Assembly: GCF_002150765.1 (NCBI RefSeq)
Contig: NZ_MUYM01000071.1
Span: 1-64,000, forward strand
Direction of reading: 5' to 3'
Origin: Lentzea kentuckyensis
Lineage (GTDB): Bacteria; Actinomycetota; Actinomycetes; Mycobacteriales; Pseudonocardiaceae
Length of the DNA: 64,000 bases
Notes under the pieces: model-generated
What the model was told of the DNA's origin: nothing
Databases searched by the model: none
What the model saw: only the letters and a program-made list of their open reading frames with translations
Made by a program: the position numbers and the translations under genes
Part shown: piece by piece, positions 11,313 to 18,443 of the stretch
Position numbering within the stretch: the stretch's first letter is position 1
Layout of the letters: every line of letters begins with the position of its first letter

Positions 11313-11783
11313 TCACTGCTCGGCCGGAACGTCCTCGGCTCTGGCAGTGCGAAGATCAAGAATTTCCTTCTCGAAGTCCTCGACGGACGAGAAGGACCTG
11401 TAGACGCTCGCGAAGCGGAGGTACGCAACTTCGTCGAGCTCCCGCAGCGGGCCGAGAATGGCGAGGCCCACCTCGTGACTGGCGATTTCCGCGCATCCTG
11501 TCGACCGGATCGACTCTTCCACCCGCTGGGCGAGCTGCTGGAACGCGTCCTCGTCGACCGGGCGGCCCTGGCACGCCCTGCGCACGCCGACGACCACCTT
11601 GTCGCGGCTGAACGGCTCCGTCACCCCGGAGCGCTTGACCACGGCGAGAACCGCTTCTTCGACCGTGGTGAACCTGCGGCTGCAGCTGTTGCAGGAGCGA
11701 CGACGACGGATCACCTGACCCTCGTCGACCTCACGGGAATCAACCACCCGTGAGTCCGAATGACGGCAAAACGGACACCGCAC
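11313..11783 (-). CDS. nrdR: Transcriptional repressor NrdR
   Basis: 156 residues. N-terminal zinc ribbon (Cys3, Cys6, Cys31, Cys34 in RCPFC...SCNSC) and an ATP-cone (about 47-137, VVKRSGVTEPFSRDKVVVGV). NrdR senses ATP/dATP and represses ribonucleotide reductase genes. GTG start with GGGGAGGGG upstream. Heads the nrdR-nrdJ operon; likely autoregulated through the tandem NrdR-box-like sites at 11844-11891. In Streptomyces and mycobacteria lexA is close by and divergent; here about 5 kb of other genes intervenes. Confidence 0.96.
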   Translation of the reverse strand: MRCPFCRHSDSRVVDSREVDEGQVIRRRRSCNSCSRRFTTVEEAVLAVVKRSGVTEPFSRDKVVVGVRRACQGRPVDEDAFQQLAQRVEESIRSTGCAEIASHEVGLAILGPLRELDEVAYLRFASVYRSFSSVEDFEKEILDLRTARAEDVPAEQ

Positions 11784-11843
11784 GTCTGTTCACCCCTCCC
11801 CGGCGCAGCACCCGTCACAGCAGCCGCACGAGGTTGGAGTTAC

Positions 11844-11891
11844 CCACAACCTGTGGACTACTTACAACGGTGTAACCACTAGATGTAGGGG
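11844..11891. promoter_or_regulatory. Tandem NrdR-box-like sites
   Basis: Two sites upstream of nrdR. The first is the inverted repeat CCACA-ACC-TGTGG (11844-11856). The second, CTAGATGTAG (11879-11888), matches the core CwAtATaTwG of the NrdR box well. The cores start 32 bases apart, about three helical turns, as known for the paired NrdR boxes of Streptomyces nrdRJ. The match of the first site is weaker. Confidence 0.6.
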
Positions 11892-11963
11892 TAGAACCTA
11901 GATCGCAACGCAAGAGGTTGCAACTCGACACGGCGTGTCGGGCGACACTCGGATGGAGGAATC

Positions 11964-12030
11964 GTGGGTGAACTGCGGCTACTGCGCACCGGCGCCGGCA
12001 CGTGACCGTCGCGCAACCTCCGCCGGCGCC
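11964..12030 (+). promoter_or_regulatory. Possible attenuation leader (13-codon ORF plus hairpin)
   Basis: GGAGG then GTG at 11964 opens a 13-codon frame MGELRLLRTGAGT ending with TGA at 12003-12005; it contains a rare CTA Leu codon among Leu/Arg codons. A 9-base-pair stem GGCGCCGGC (11991-11999) / GCCGGCGCC (12022-12030) overlaps its 3' end and stop. This geometry fits a translated leader controlling a hairpin, upstream of the 12091 gene and the SARP gene. No clear U-run follows, so it is a suggestion. Confidence 0.3.
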
Positions 12031-12046
12031 CTCGCGTGATATTCCT

Positions 12047-12058
12047 GTGACGCGTCAC
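12047..12058. promoter_or_regulatory. Palindrome GTGACGCGTCAC upstream of secreted protein/SARP pair
   Basis: Perfect 12-base palindrome ending 32 bases before the TTG start at 12091. Candidate operator; no cognate factor can be named. Confidence 0.3.
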
Positions 12059-12090
12059 TCGGGTGGCGCAACGACCAGAGGGAGATCATC

Positions 12091-12510
12091 TTGGGGGCTG
12101 GGGTGAAGAGAGCCGCGCTGCTGGCTCTGCTGATGGCCGCGAGCGGCGTGGTGGCACCCGCCGCACAGGCCGTCACGGGGTCGGTGACCGCCACCTGCAC
12201 GGAAGGAGACTTCAGCGGCACGTTCACGCTGTCGTACGACCGCGGCACGGAGTACCGGTTGAAGAAGGGCACGGGCGCGGCCGGTCCTTACATCGCCGAC
12301 ACCGGTGCGATGCACGTCAAGGTCTTCCACAGCCTGGGCACCACGCTGACCGCGGTGCTCTCGCGGTCGAAGTCCGGCCTGAGGTCGGACGAGACGGCCG
12401 AGGTGCCCGTCAACGGCACGACGGTGGAGCGCACGGGGCGCGCCTGGGTCGAGGTGAAGTTCGCCGACCGCAGTGGCGCGAAGTGCACGGCGCAGAAGGG
12501 TCTGCGCTGA
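12091..12510 (+). CDS. Small secreted protein of unknown function
   Basis: 139 residues from a TTG with GAGGGAG six bases upstream (GTG 12103 is an alternative). Signal peptide about 1-27: KRAALLALLMAASGVVAPAAQA then VTGSV. The mature part is about 112 residues, probably all-beta, with two cysteines (about 36 and 133) that could form a disulfide. No domain recognised. Its 3' end overlaps the start region of the SARP regulator, so the two are translationally coupled. Confidence 0.65.
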   Translation: MGAGVKRAALLALLMAASGVVAPAAQAVTGSVTATCTEGDFSGTFTLSYDRGTEYRLKKGTGAAGPYIADTGAMHVKVFHSLGTTLTAVLSRSKSGLRSDETAEVPVNGTTVERTGRAWVEVKFADRSGAKCTAQKGLR

Positions 12511-15500
12511 GGTATCTCCTGCTCGGACCGGTGACGGTCCTCGGCCCGGCCGGGCCCGTGCGCCCGGCCGGGCCGAAACAGGCGTCGGTGCTGGCGGCGC
12601 TGCTGCTCAGTCCCGGCCGGGTCGTGCCGGAGGACCGGCTGATCGACCTGACCTGGGGTGAGCAGGCGCCGCGCAGTGCCCGCGGGCGGCTGCAGGTGCA
12701 CGTGTCCGACCTGCGCAAGCTGATCGGCGCCGACGTGATCACGCGCGGCGCGTCCGGCTACTCGATCGAGGTCGCCCCCGGCGAACGCGACCTCGACCTG
12801 TTCGACGAGGCCGTCGCCCACGCCAGGACGCTGACCGGTGAGGCCGCCATCGCGCGGCTGCGCGAGGCACTCGCGTTGTGGACCGGCACGCCGCTGGACG
12901 GCGTGAGCGACGAGTTGGCCGAGCTGGAACGCCCGGCGCTGGCCGAACGACGGCTCGCGATCGTCGAGGAACTGCACGAGCTCCAGATCGCCGAGGGCCA
13001 CCACGCGGAAGCGGCGGGCGGCCTGCGCAAGCTCGTCGACGAGCACCCGTATCGCGAACGGCTGCGCGCGGCGTTGATGCTCGCGCTGCATCGGTGCGGG
13101 CGGACGGCCGAGGCGCTGGAGGTGTACTCACAGGGACACGAACTGCTCGCGTCCGAGCTCGGCATCGAGCCGGGACAGGCGTTGCGGGACGCGCAGCTGC
13201 GCGTTCTGCGCGGCGAGGACCGGGTTCCGGTGCAGGCCGTCACCGAGGTGCGGCCCGCCGAACTTCCTTTGGCGACACGGGGTTTCGCGGGTCGTGCCGC
13301 CGAGCTGGCCGCGCTGGAGGACGGCGAGGACGGCGTGTGGCTGATCACCGGCACCGCCGGGGTCGGGAAGACCGCGCTCGCCGTGCGATGGGCGCACGCG
13401 GCCCGCGACCGATACCCGGACGGGCAGCTGTACGTGAACCTGCGCGGGTTCGACGCCGACGACGAACCACTCAGCCCGACCGCGGCGCTCGCCCAGCTGC
13501 TGCGCGCACTCGGTGCCTCACCGTCCGAATCGGACGACCAAAGTGGACTGTTCCGGTCGTTGCTCGCGGACCGGAAAGCCTTGGTGGTGCTGGACAACGC
13601 CCGCGATGCCGCTCAGGTGCTGCCGCTCCTGCCGTCGTCCGGCCGCGTGCTGGTGACCAGCAGGCACCGGCTGGTGGACCTGGTCGCCCGGACCGGTGCG
13701 CGCGCGATCACCCTGACACAGCTCCCGGAACAGGACTCGCACGCGCTGCTCGTGTCGGCGCTCGGCGCGGACCGAGTGGCTGCCGAACCCGCCGCCGCGG
13801 CCGACCTGGCCGAGGTGTGCGGGCACCACCCGCTGGCGTTGCGCATCGCCGCGGCCGGCGTGGGCACGAGCATCGAATCGGCGGTCGCGGAGCTGCGCGC
13901 CGACCCGTTGCTCGCGTTCGACGGCGCGGAGCAGAACGCGGTCGCCACGGCGTTCTCCATGTCCTACCAAGCACTTCCGGCTGACCAGCAACGGCTGTTC
14001 CGGCTGCTCGGAGTCGTACCTGGACCGGACTTCACGCCGCACGACGCGGCGGCGCTGCTCGACGCCGACGCCAGTGTGGCCACCAGGTTGCTGCGGGGGC
14101 TGAGTGCCGCGAACCTGGTCGAGGCGCATGCGCCGGGCCGTTACCGGTTCCATGACCTGGTGCGCCGCTACGCTGAAGAACGTTCGGGAACCGCGGAGAC
14201 CACGCCGGCCTGGGAGAGGTTGTTCGCCGGCTACCTCGCTGCCACCGACGCGGCCGTCGCACAGCTGGGCAAGCGGGTCGTGTCGCTCCCCCGCGACGAC
14301 GAACCGGCCGAGAGCCCGGTGCGGTTCGCGACCAGTGTGGCGGCCGTGGCGTGGCTGGACGTCGAGGCGCCGAACCTGGTCGCCGCGTTGCGACGTGCCG
14401 CGGTGACCGGACCGCGCCCGCAGGTCTGGTACCTCGCCGACGCGGTGCGGCGGTTCTTCCACGACCACGGCAGGCGTGTCGAGTGGCTGGAGCTCGCGTC
14501 GGAACTGTTGCCAGCGGCCCGGCGGCACGGTGCGCACGCCGCGGAAGCGTTGCTGCGTCTGACGATGGGCGGCGCCGCGTTCCGCGAGGGACGGCACACC
14601 GACGGCGTGGCGCACACCGAGGAGGCGGCGCGGGCCAGCCGCAAGTGCGGCTGGCGCGAATGCGAGGCGACGGCCGTGTCGAACCTCGGGTCGATGCTGG
14701 ACTGGACGGGCAGGATCGCCGAGGCGGTCGAGCACAGCCTGCGCGCGATCGAGCTGTTCCGCGAGCTGGGCAACCCGTCAGGCGAGAGTCACGCGTTGAA
14801 CTCATTGAGCTGTCACTACCGGCAGCTCGGCATGCTGGCCGAGGCCAGGAAGTGCCTCGACGAGTCGGTCTCGTTGTGTCGCAACAACTCTCTCGCTTTC
14901 TGGGAGGCCGCCAACCTGGCGGACCTGGGGTCGGTGCTGCTGGCGCTCGGCGACGTCGCGGACGCCGAGCACACACTCCTGCTCGCGCTGGAGTCGTTCC
15001 GCGAGCAGGGATCCCGCTTCGGTGAGGCGACCGCGCTCAGCGGGCTGAGCGCGGTGCACCTGGCCCGCGACGACCACGAGACCGCCGGCCGGACCGCCGC
15101 CGAGGCGCTGGAGTGCGCCCGTCAGGACGGTGACCAGCAGGCCGAGGCGATGGCGTTGATCGGACTCGGCCGCGCGAGGTCCGAACGGGAACACCTGGTG
15201 CGGGCGTTGGAGATCGCCGCGCGGTCCGGCCTGCGCGGATCGGAGGCGGAGGCGTCCGCCGCGCTCGCCCACGTCCTCGCCGCGACCGATCCGGCGGCGG
15301 CGAGAACGCATGCGGCCACGGCCCTCGACGTGGCGCGAGCGCGCGGGTTGCGGCTCCTGGAGGCGGAGGCGCTGCTCGCCGTCGCCGCCGTGGAGTCCGC
15401 TTCCGGTGGGAGCGCGCAGGCCGGACACGCGGTGCGGGAGGCCCTGCACATCTGGCGCGACACCGGACACGTCACCGGCGCCGCACGCGCGACGCGCGCC

Positions 15501-15527
15501 CTCGCGGGCCTCACCGCGCGGTCGTGA
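12483..15527 (+). CDS. SARP-type regulator with STAND ATPase and TPR domains (AfsR-like)
   Basis: About 1,014 residues. N-terminal OmpR-like DNA-binding domain (about 10-100: YLLLGPVTVLGPAGPVRPAG, then VHVSDLRKLIGAD), bacterial transcriptional activation domain (about 105-245), NB-ARC/STAND ATPase (Walker A GTAGVGKT at 290-297; KALVVLDNARDAAQVLPLL as Walker B) and C-terminal TPR-like repeats (about 650-1010). This is the AfsR plan: an ATP-controlled activator of secondary metabolism. Start uncertain: GTG 12483 gives MHGAEGSALRYLLLG; the family-typical start would be CTG 12507, whose CTGA overlaps the previous stop and has AGAAGGG upstream. No biosynthetic cluster is adjacent, so the target is unknown. 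Confidence 0.88.
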   Translation: MHGAEGSALRYLLLGPVTVLGPAGPVRPAGPKQASVLAALLLSPGRVVPEDRLIDLTWGEQAPRSARGRLQVHVSDLRKLIGADVITRGASGYSIEVAPGERDLDLFDEAVAHARTLTGEAAIARLREALALWTGTPLDGVSDELAELERPALAERRLAIVEELHELQIAEGHHAEAAGGLRKLVDEHPYRERLRAALMLALHRCGRTAEALEVYSQGHELLASELGIEPGQALRDAQLRVLRGEDRVPVQAVTEVRPAELPLATRGFAGRAAELAALEDGEDGVWLITGTAGVGKTALAVRWAHAARDRYPDGQLYVNLRGFDADDEPLSPTAALAQLLRALGASPSESDDQSGLFRSLLADRKALVVLDNARDAAQVLPLLPSSGRVLVTSRHRLVDLVARTGARAITLTQLPEQDSHALLVSALGADRVAAEPAAAADLAEVCGHHPLALRIAAAGVGTSIESAVAELRADPLLAFDGAEQNAVATAFSMSYQALPADQQRLFRLLGVVPGPDFTPHDAAALLDADASVATRLLRGLSAANLVEAHAPGRYRFHDLVRRYAEERSGTAETTPAWERLFAGYLAATDAAVAQLGKRVVSLPRDDEPAESPVRFATSVAAVAWLDVEAPNLVAALRRAAVTGPRPQVWYLADAVRRFFHDHGRRVEWLELASELLPAARRHGAHAAEALLRLTMGGAAFREGRHTDGVAHTEEAARASRKCGWRECEATAVSNLGSMLDWTGRIAEAVEHSLRAIELFRELGNPSGESHALNSLSCHYRQLGMLAEARKCLDESVSLCRNNSLAFWEAANLADLGSVLLALGDVADAEHTLLLALESFREQGSRFGEATALSGLSAVHLARDDHETAGRTAAEALECARQDGDQQAEAMALIGLGRARSEREHLVRALEIAARSGLRGSEAEASAALAHVLAATDPAAARTHAATALDVARARGLRLLEAEALLAVAAVESASGGSAQAGHAVREALHIWRDTGHVTGAARATRALAGLTARS

Positions 15528-15556
15528 GCGGGGTTGACGGACACCCGCTCACGACC
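15520..15556 (+). terminator. Hairpin terminator after the SARP gene
   Basis: Perfect 13-base arms GGTCGTGAGCGGG (15520-15532) and CCCGCTCACGACC (15544-15556) with an 11-base loop, overlapping the stop codon at 15525-15527. It separates convergent genes and can serve both; there is no U-tract. Confidence 0.65.
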
Positions 15557-15564
15557 CTGCCAAC

Positions 15565-15978
15565 TCAGGCCACGCCGGTGTCGGTGTCGCAGTACTTGAG
15601 CGTTGCGCCCTTTTCCTTCTGCAGACACACCTGCAGGTACACCTTGGTGCCCTCGGGGATGTTGATGTCGTCCGGGTAGGTGTTGCAGTTCAACCGCGGG
15701 TCCTGGTGGTGGCCCGAGTGGTGCCACAACTTGTACTCGTGCGTGATGCCGTTGTACGTGTAGGTGAGGCGGCCGCGCACGCCGAGGTCGTCGTAGTCGC
15801 GGTCACAGATCCCGAAGTGCTCGCCGTAGGCCTTGAACCAGGCCATACCGCCCTTGGGGTCCGGGTCGTCGGTGTAGACGTCGACGTCCCTGGACGCGGC
15901 GGCACTGGCGGCAGGCGCCATCGACATCACGGTGCCCACCGCGATCGCCGCTGCCGCGACGATTCGTCCCATCCTCAT
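15565..15978 (-). CDS. Small secreted protein of unknown function
   Basis: 137 residues. Signal peptide about 1-27 (GRIVAAAAIAVGTVMSMAPAASA). The mature domain of about 110 residues is rich in Asp, Tyr, His and aromatic residues (YTDDPDPKGGMAWFKAYGEH; WHHSGHHQDPRLNC) with four cysteines (ICDRD, LNCNT, QVCLQ, KYCDT), so two disulfides are likely. No family recognised. GAGAGGG precedes the ATG by about nine bases. Convergent with the SARP gene across a shared hairpin. Confidence 0.65.
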   Translation of the reverse strand: MRMGRIVAAAAIAVGTVMSMAPAASAAASRDVDVYTDDPDPKGGMAWFKAYGEHFGICDRDYDDLGVRGRLTYTYNGITHEYKLWHHSGHHQDPRLNCNTYPDDINIPEGTKVYLQVCLQKEKGATLKYCDTDTGVA

Positions 15979-16410
15979 TCTTGTTTCCCTCTCGGTGTTT
16001 CCAGCGAAGAACCCCAGCGCGGAACAGGTGAAGTCCCGCTGCGGCGGCTTTCAGGAGCGTTGTGCGGCGACGTGCCGCTCAAGCGGAGAGCTGGAGTCGT
16101 CCAGCCGGTTGAGCACAGGCCTGGAACCAGGTGGCGGCGGGCCTCTCGGCCGCGCCGTGATGGGGGATGCTGCCGTCGTCCGAGCCCAACCCCAGGGGGC
16201 TCGTCTCGACGGTCACGGCCACGCCAGGTCCATCGCGATGTCGAGCATCGCGCCGATGATCACACTTCTCACCACGACGTCAGGTCGTCACGGGGGTGAT
16301 AGGTCCGCGTCGCCATGGTGTGCCTCCGGGGGTCTCGACTGTCACACCGAATGGTGGACAGGGCCACTTCCGTGAGGCTTCGGTTTCGCTTCGGTCCTAC
16401 TGGGCCGGTC
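15979..16410. other. 432-base stretch without a convincing gene; micro-ORF on minus strand
   Basis: No frame here has the third-position GC bias of a real gene; a 147-codon plus-strand frame starting at 15932 is poor in codon use. On the minus strand GGAGG precedes an ATG at 16316 opening MATRTYHPRDDLTSW (stop 16269-16271). A GTG overlapping that stop opens RSVIIGAMLDIAMDLAWP. One extra G would join them into a 35-residue peptide with a TSWWRSVIIG junction, so this may be a frameshifted remnant of a small gene. Confidence 0.35.
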
Positions 16411-16686
16411 CTACTGGGTGACGCCGACCTGCTGGAGGTAGAGCACGCCGAGGGCGATGATCGTCAACGCGCTCAGCACGCCGACCGCGAGGAGTTCGAG
16501 AGCGGACGACTCGCGCTTCGGCCGGACCTCGCACGAGCTGGAATCGCGCGACGAGGGCACCGCGACCGGTCGCGGCTTGGTCGCCGGGCGTCGCGGCATG
16601 ACACGGGGACCCGAACGGAGTGGCCGCCCCGCTGCGACATCCGCGTCCTCGACAACGCGCAACCGCTTCTCGACGAGCACCGCCAT
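16411..16686 (-). CDS. Small membrane protein divergent from lexA; candidate SOS cell-division inhibitor
   Basis: 91 residues from ATG 16686 (GGAGG five bases upstream). A basic, proline-rich N-terminal half (RSGPRVMPRRPATKPRPV) and one membrane span near the C-terminus (about 64-86, LELLAVGVLSALTIIALGVL) ending QQVGVTQ. Mycobacterial Rv2719c/ChiZ and corynebacterial DivS, SOS-induced suppressors of division, occupy the same place divergent from lexA. This protein lacks the LysM domain of Rv2719c and ends soon after the span. A perfect LexA box lies 30 bases upstream. Function is inferred from position, architecture and the box. Confidence 0.65.
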   Translation of the reverse strand: MAVLVEKRLRVVEDADVAAGRPLRSGPRVMPRRPATKPRPVAVPSSRDSSSCEVRPKRESSALELLAVGVLSALTIIALGVLYLQQVGVTQ

Positions 16687-16717
16687 GACGACCTCCATCG
16701 CAGGTCAACCACCATGA

Positions 16718-16733
16718 TCGAACAGGGGTTCGA
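16718..16733. promoter_or_regulatory. LexA (SOS) box 1, perfect
   Basis: TCGAAC-AGGG-GTTCGA matches the actinobacterial SOS consensus TCGAAC-N4-GTTCGA in all 12 defined bases. It lies 32 bases before the start of the small membrane protein gene. Confidence 0.9.
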
Positions 16734-16749
16734 TCGAACGTCCGTGCGA
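16734..16749. promoter_or_regulatory. LexA box 2, one mismatch
   Basis: TCGAAC-GTCC-GTGCGA directly abuts box 1, with a single mismatch in the right half. The abutting arrangement could allow cooperative binding. Confidence 0.6.
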
Positions 16750-16798
16750 ATTTCTACCACGCCGACTCGCCGGACGCCACAACACGCGCCCAAATACC

Positions 16799-16814
16799 TC
16801 GAACAGGTGTTTGA
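16799..16814. promoter_or_regulatory. LexA box 3, lexA-proximal, one mismatch
   Basis: TCGAAC-AGGT-GTTTGA, one mismatch from consensus, 92 bases before the lexA GTG. It is the likely autoregulatory operator of lexA. Confidence 0.75.
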
Positions 16815-16905
16815 TCTGTGCAGCAAACACGACTACCGTCGACCACGAAGATCGACGGAGGCCGGAATCCCATTCGAACTGGGGGCGGCGAGGAGGACAG
16901 CGACC

Positions 16906-17598
16906 GTGGCAGGCAAGACGATCGACCCAGACCCCGCTCTTGCTGAGACAGAGGTAAGCGAGATCGCGGGCAACGCCGGCCTGACCCTGCGCCAGCGCAA
17001 GGTGCTCGATGTGATCCGCGACTGGGTCGACCGCTTCGGCTACCCGCCGAGCGTGCGCGAGATCGGCGAGGCCGTCGGCCTCACGTCGACCTCCTCGGTC
17101 GCGTACCAGCTGCGCGCGCTGGAGCGGAAGGGCTTCCTGCGCCGCGACGCGAACCGCCCGCGCGCGGTGGGCATGCTGCCGTCCGAGATCGATCCCGGTC
17201 TCGACCCGATGTCCAAGCCGACGCCCGCGTACGTGCCGATGGTCGGCCGCATCGCCGCCGGTGGCCCGATCCTGGCCGAGGAGTCGATCGAGGACGTGTT
17301 CCCGCTGCCGCGCGAGATCGTCGGCGAGGGCGAGCTGTTCCTGCTGCGCGTCGTCGGTGACTCGATGATCGACGCCGCGATCACCGACGGCGACTGGGTC
17401 GTGATCCGCAAGCAGCCGACCGCGGACCAGGGCGAGATCGTCGCCGCCATGATCGACGGCGAGGCGACCGTGAAGACGTTCAAGCGCAAGGACGGCCACG
17501 TGTGGCTGATGCCGCACAACCCTGCCTACCAGCCGATCAACGGCGACGAGGCCACCATCCTCGGCAAGGTCGTCACGGTGCTGCGGCGCCTTCCGTAG
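16906..17598 (+). CDS. lexA: SOS repressor LexA
   Basis: 230 residues from GTG 16906 with AGGAGG ten bases upstream. Winged-helix N-domain (about 25-92: LTLRQRKVLDVIRDWV, then PPSVREIGEAVGL and TSSVAYQLRALERKG), the Ala118-Gly119 self-cleavage bond in GRIAAGGPIL, and the Ser153/Lys190 catalytic dyad (VVGDSMIDAAI; GEATVKTFKR). RecA filaments trigger self-cleavage and derepress the SOS genes. Three LexA boxes lie in the divergent promoter, and recA at 61.3 kb has one too. The 3' end overlaps the convergent GbsR-type gene by 26 bases. Confidence 0.97.
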   Translation: MAGKTIDPDPALAETEVSEIAGNAGLTLRQRKVLDVIRDWVDRFGYPPSVREIGEAVGLTSTSSVAYQLRALERKGFLRRDANRPRAVGMLPSEIDPGLDPMSKPTPAYVPMVGRIAAGGPILAEESIEDVFPLPREIVGEGELFLLRVVGDSMIDAAITDGDWVVIRKQPTADQGEIVAAMIDGEATVKTFKRKDGHVWLMPHNPAYQPINGDEATILGKVVTVLRRLP

Positions 17599-18334
17599 CT
17601 CCCTCACGGGTTTTCTCGCGGGCCCGTTTCTTCTTCTCGAAGAAGTCGAGCCACTTCTGCCTGGTGGACTCCATGTCCACCACGACGAACGCGAAGAACT
17701 GACCCATGTCCTTGAGGCGTGCACCCACTGGCGTGTCGAGCCCGAAGATCTCGGCACCGTCCAGTGCGGTGTGCGCCCACACGGAGTTGCGTTCGGCGCT
17801 GGACAGCCACGCCCGGTACCAGATGTCCTCGTCGAGGAAGTAGCGCATGCGCTTGCCGTCGCGCTCGCCGCGCAGCAACCCCAGGTCCTGCAGGTAGGCC
17901 GTCGAACGCGAGACGGTGCCGGGGCTGACCGACAGCCTGAGCACGAGTTCGGTCGCCGACAGGCTGCCCTTGTCGACCATGAAGATCTCGGCCAGGATCC
18001 GCGCGGCCGTCTTCGGTATGCCGGTCTGCACGAACGACGCGACGAGCCTCAGGTGGAACTCCTGCACCTCGCCCGGACTGCGCCCGAACGAGTACGCCTC
18101 GTCGTCGACGTCCAGATCGTCCACAGCAGGCATCCGGCGCATCGCCCGCTCACTCGCCGCCCGGTGCGCGGCACCCGGCCGGTAGCTGTTGTGGCCCCCA
18201 TTGCGAGCCACCTCGCGCTGAATCGTGGACGCCGGCCTTTGCAACCGCCTCCCGATTTCCGAGTAGCCCAGCCCGTCCCACAGGAACTGGGCGATGAGCT
18301 GCCGTTCCTCTTCATCTAGCCGCTTACCAGGCAC
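17573..18334 (-). CDS. GbsR/MarR-family regulator with N-terminal HTH_38
   Basis: 253 residues. Residues 1-45 are an IS30/HTH_38-type helix-turn-helix (LDEEERQLIAQFLWDGLGYS, then EIGRRLQRPASTIQREV). Residues about 90-190 are a MarR/GbsR winged helix (GIPKTAARILAEIFMVDKGS, then LSATELVLRLSVSPGTVSRS). The C-terminus is helical and ends in a Lys/Arg-rich tail (FFEKKKRAREKTREG). Divergent from the cytochrome P450 gene, which is the obvious target; its ligand is unknown. Confidence 0.85.
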   Translation of the reverse strand: MPGKRLDEEERQLIAQFLWDGLGYSEIGRRLQRPASTIQREVARNGGHNSYRPGAAHRAASERAMRRMPAVDDLDVDDEAYSFGRSPGEVQEFHLRLVASFVQTGIPKTAARILAEIFMVDKGSLSATELVLRLSVSPGTVSRSTAYLQDLGLLRGERDGKRMRYFLDEDIWYRAWLSSAERNSVWAHTALDGAEIFGLDTPVGARLKDMGQFFAFVVVDMESTRQKWLDFFEKKKRAREKTREGATEGAAAP

Positions 18335-18363
18335 AACCCCATCGTGCCTTGCGCTTCAAGCCA

Positions 18364-18401
18364 TTGCAATGAGTCTTTTGACTTCGTCCGCAAACGTTTT
18401 T
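18364..18401. repeat. Dispersed repeat, copy A (truncated variant)
   Basis: 38 bases beginning TTGCAATGAGTCTTTTGAC and ending GTCCGCAAACGTTTTT, identical to copy D at 44564-44601. The left arm is shared with palindromic copies B, C and E, but the right half does not pair with it. It lies between the divergent GbsR-type and P450 starts, 42 bases before the P450 ATG. Confidence 0.8.
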
Positions 18402-18443
18402 AGCTTGCAAGGAGGGGAAAGACCTCGTTGCAAGGGGGAGGCA

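Noticed and set aside
11784..11963. Cobalamin riboswitch ahead of nrdR-nrdJ
   Set aside because: No B12-box-like conserved sequence was found; NrdR boxes explain the region better.
15932..16375. 147-codon plus-strand frame
   Set aside because: Overlaps the 5' end of the secreted protein gene, lacks a ribosome site and has poor codon-position bias.
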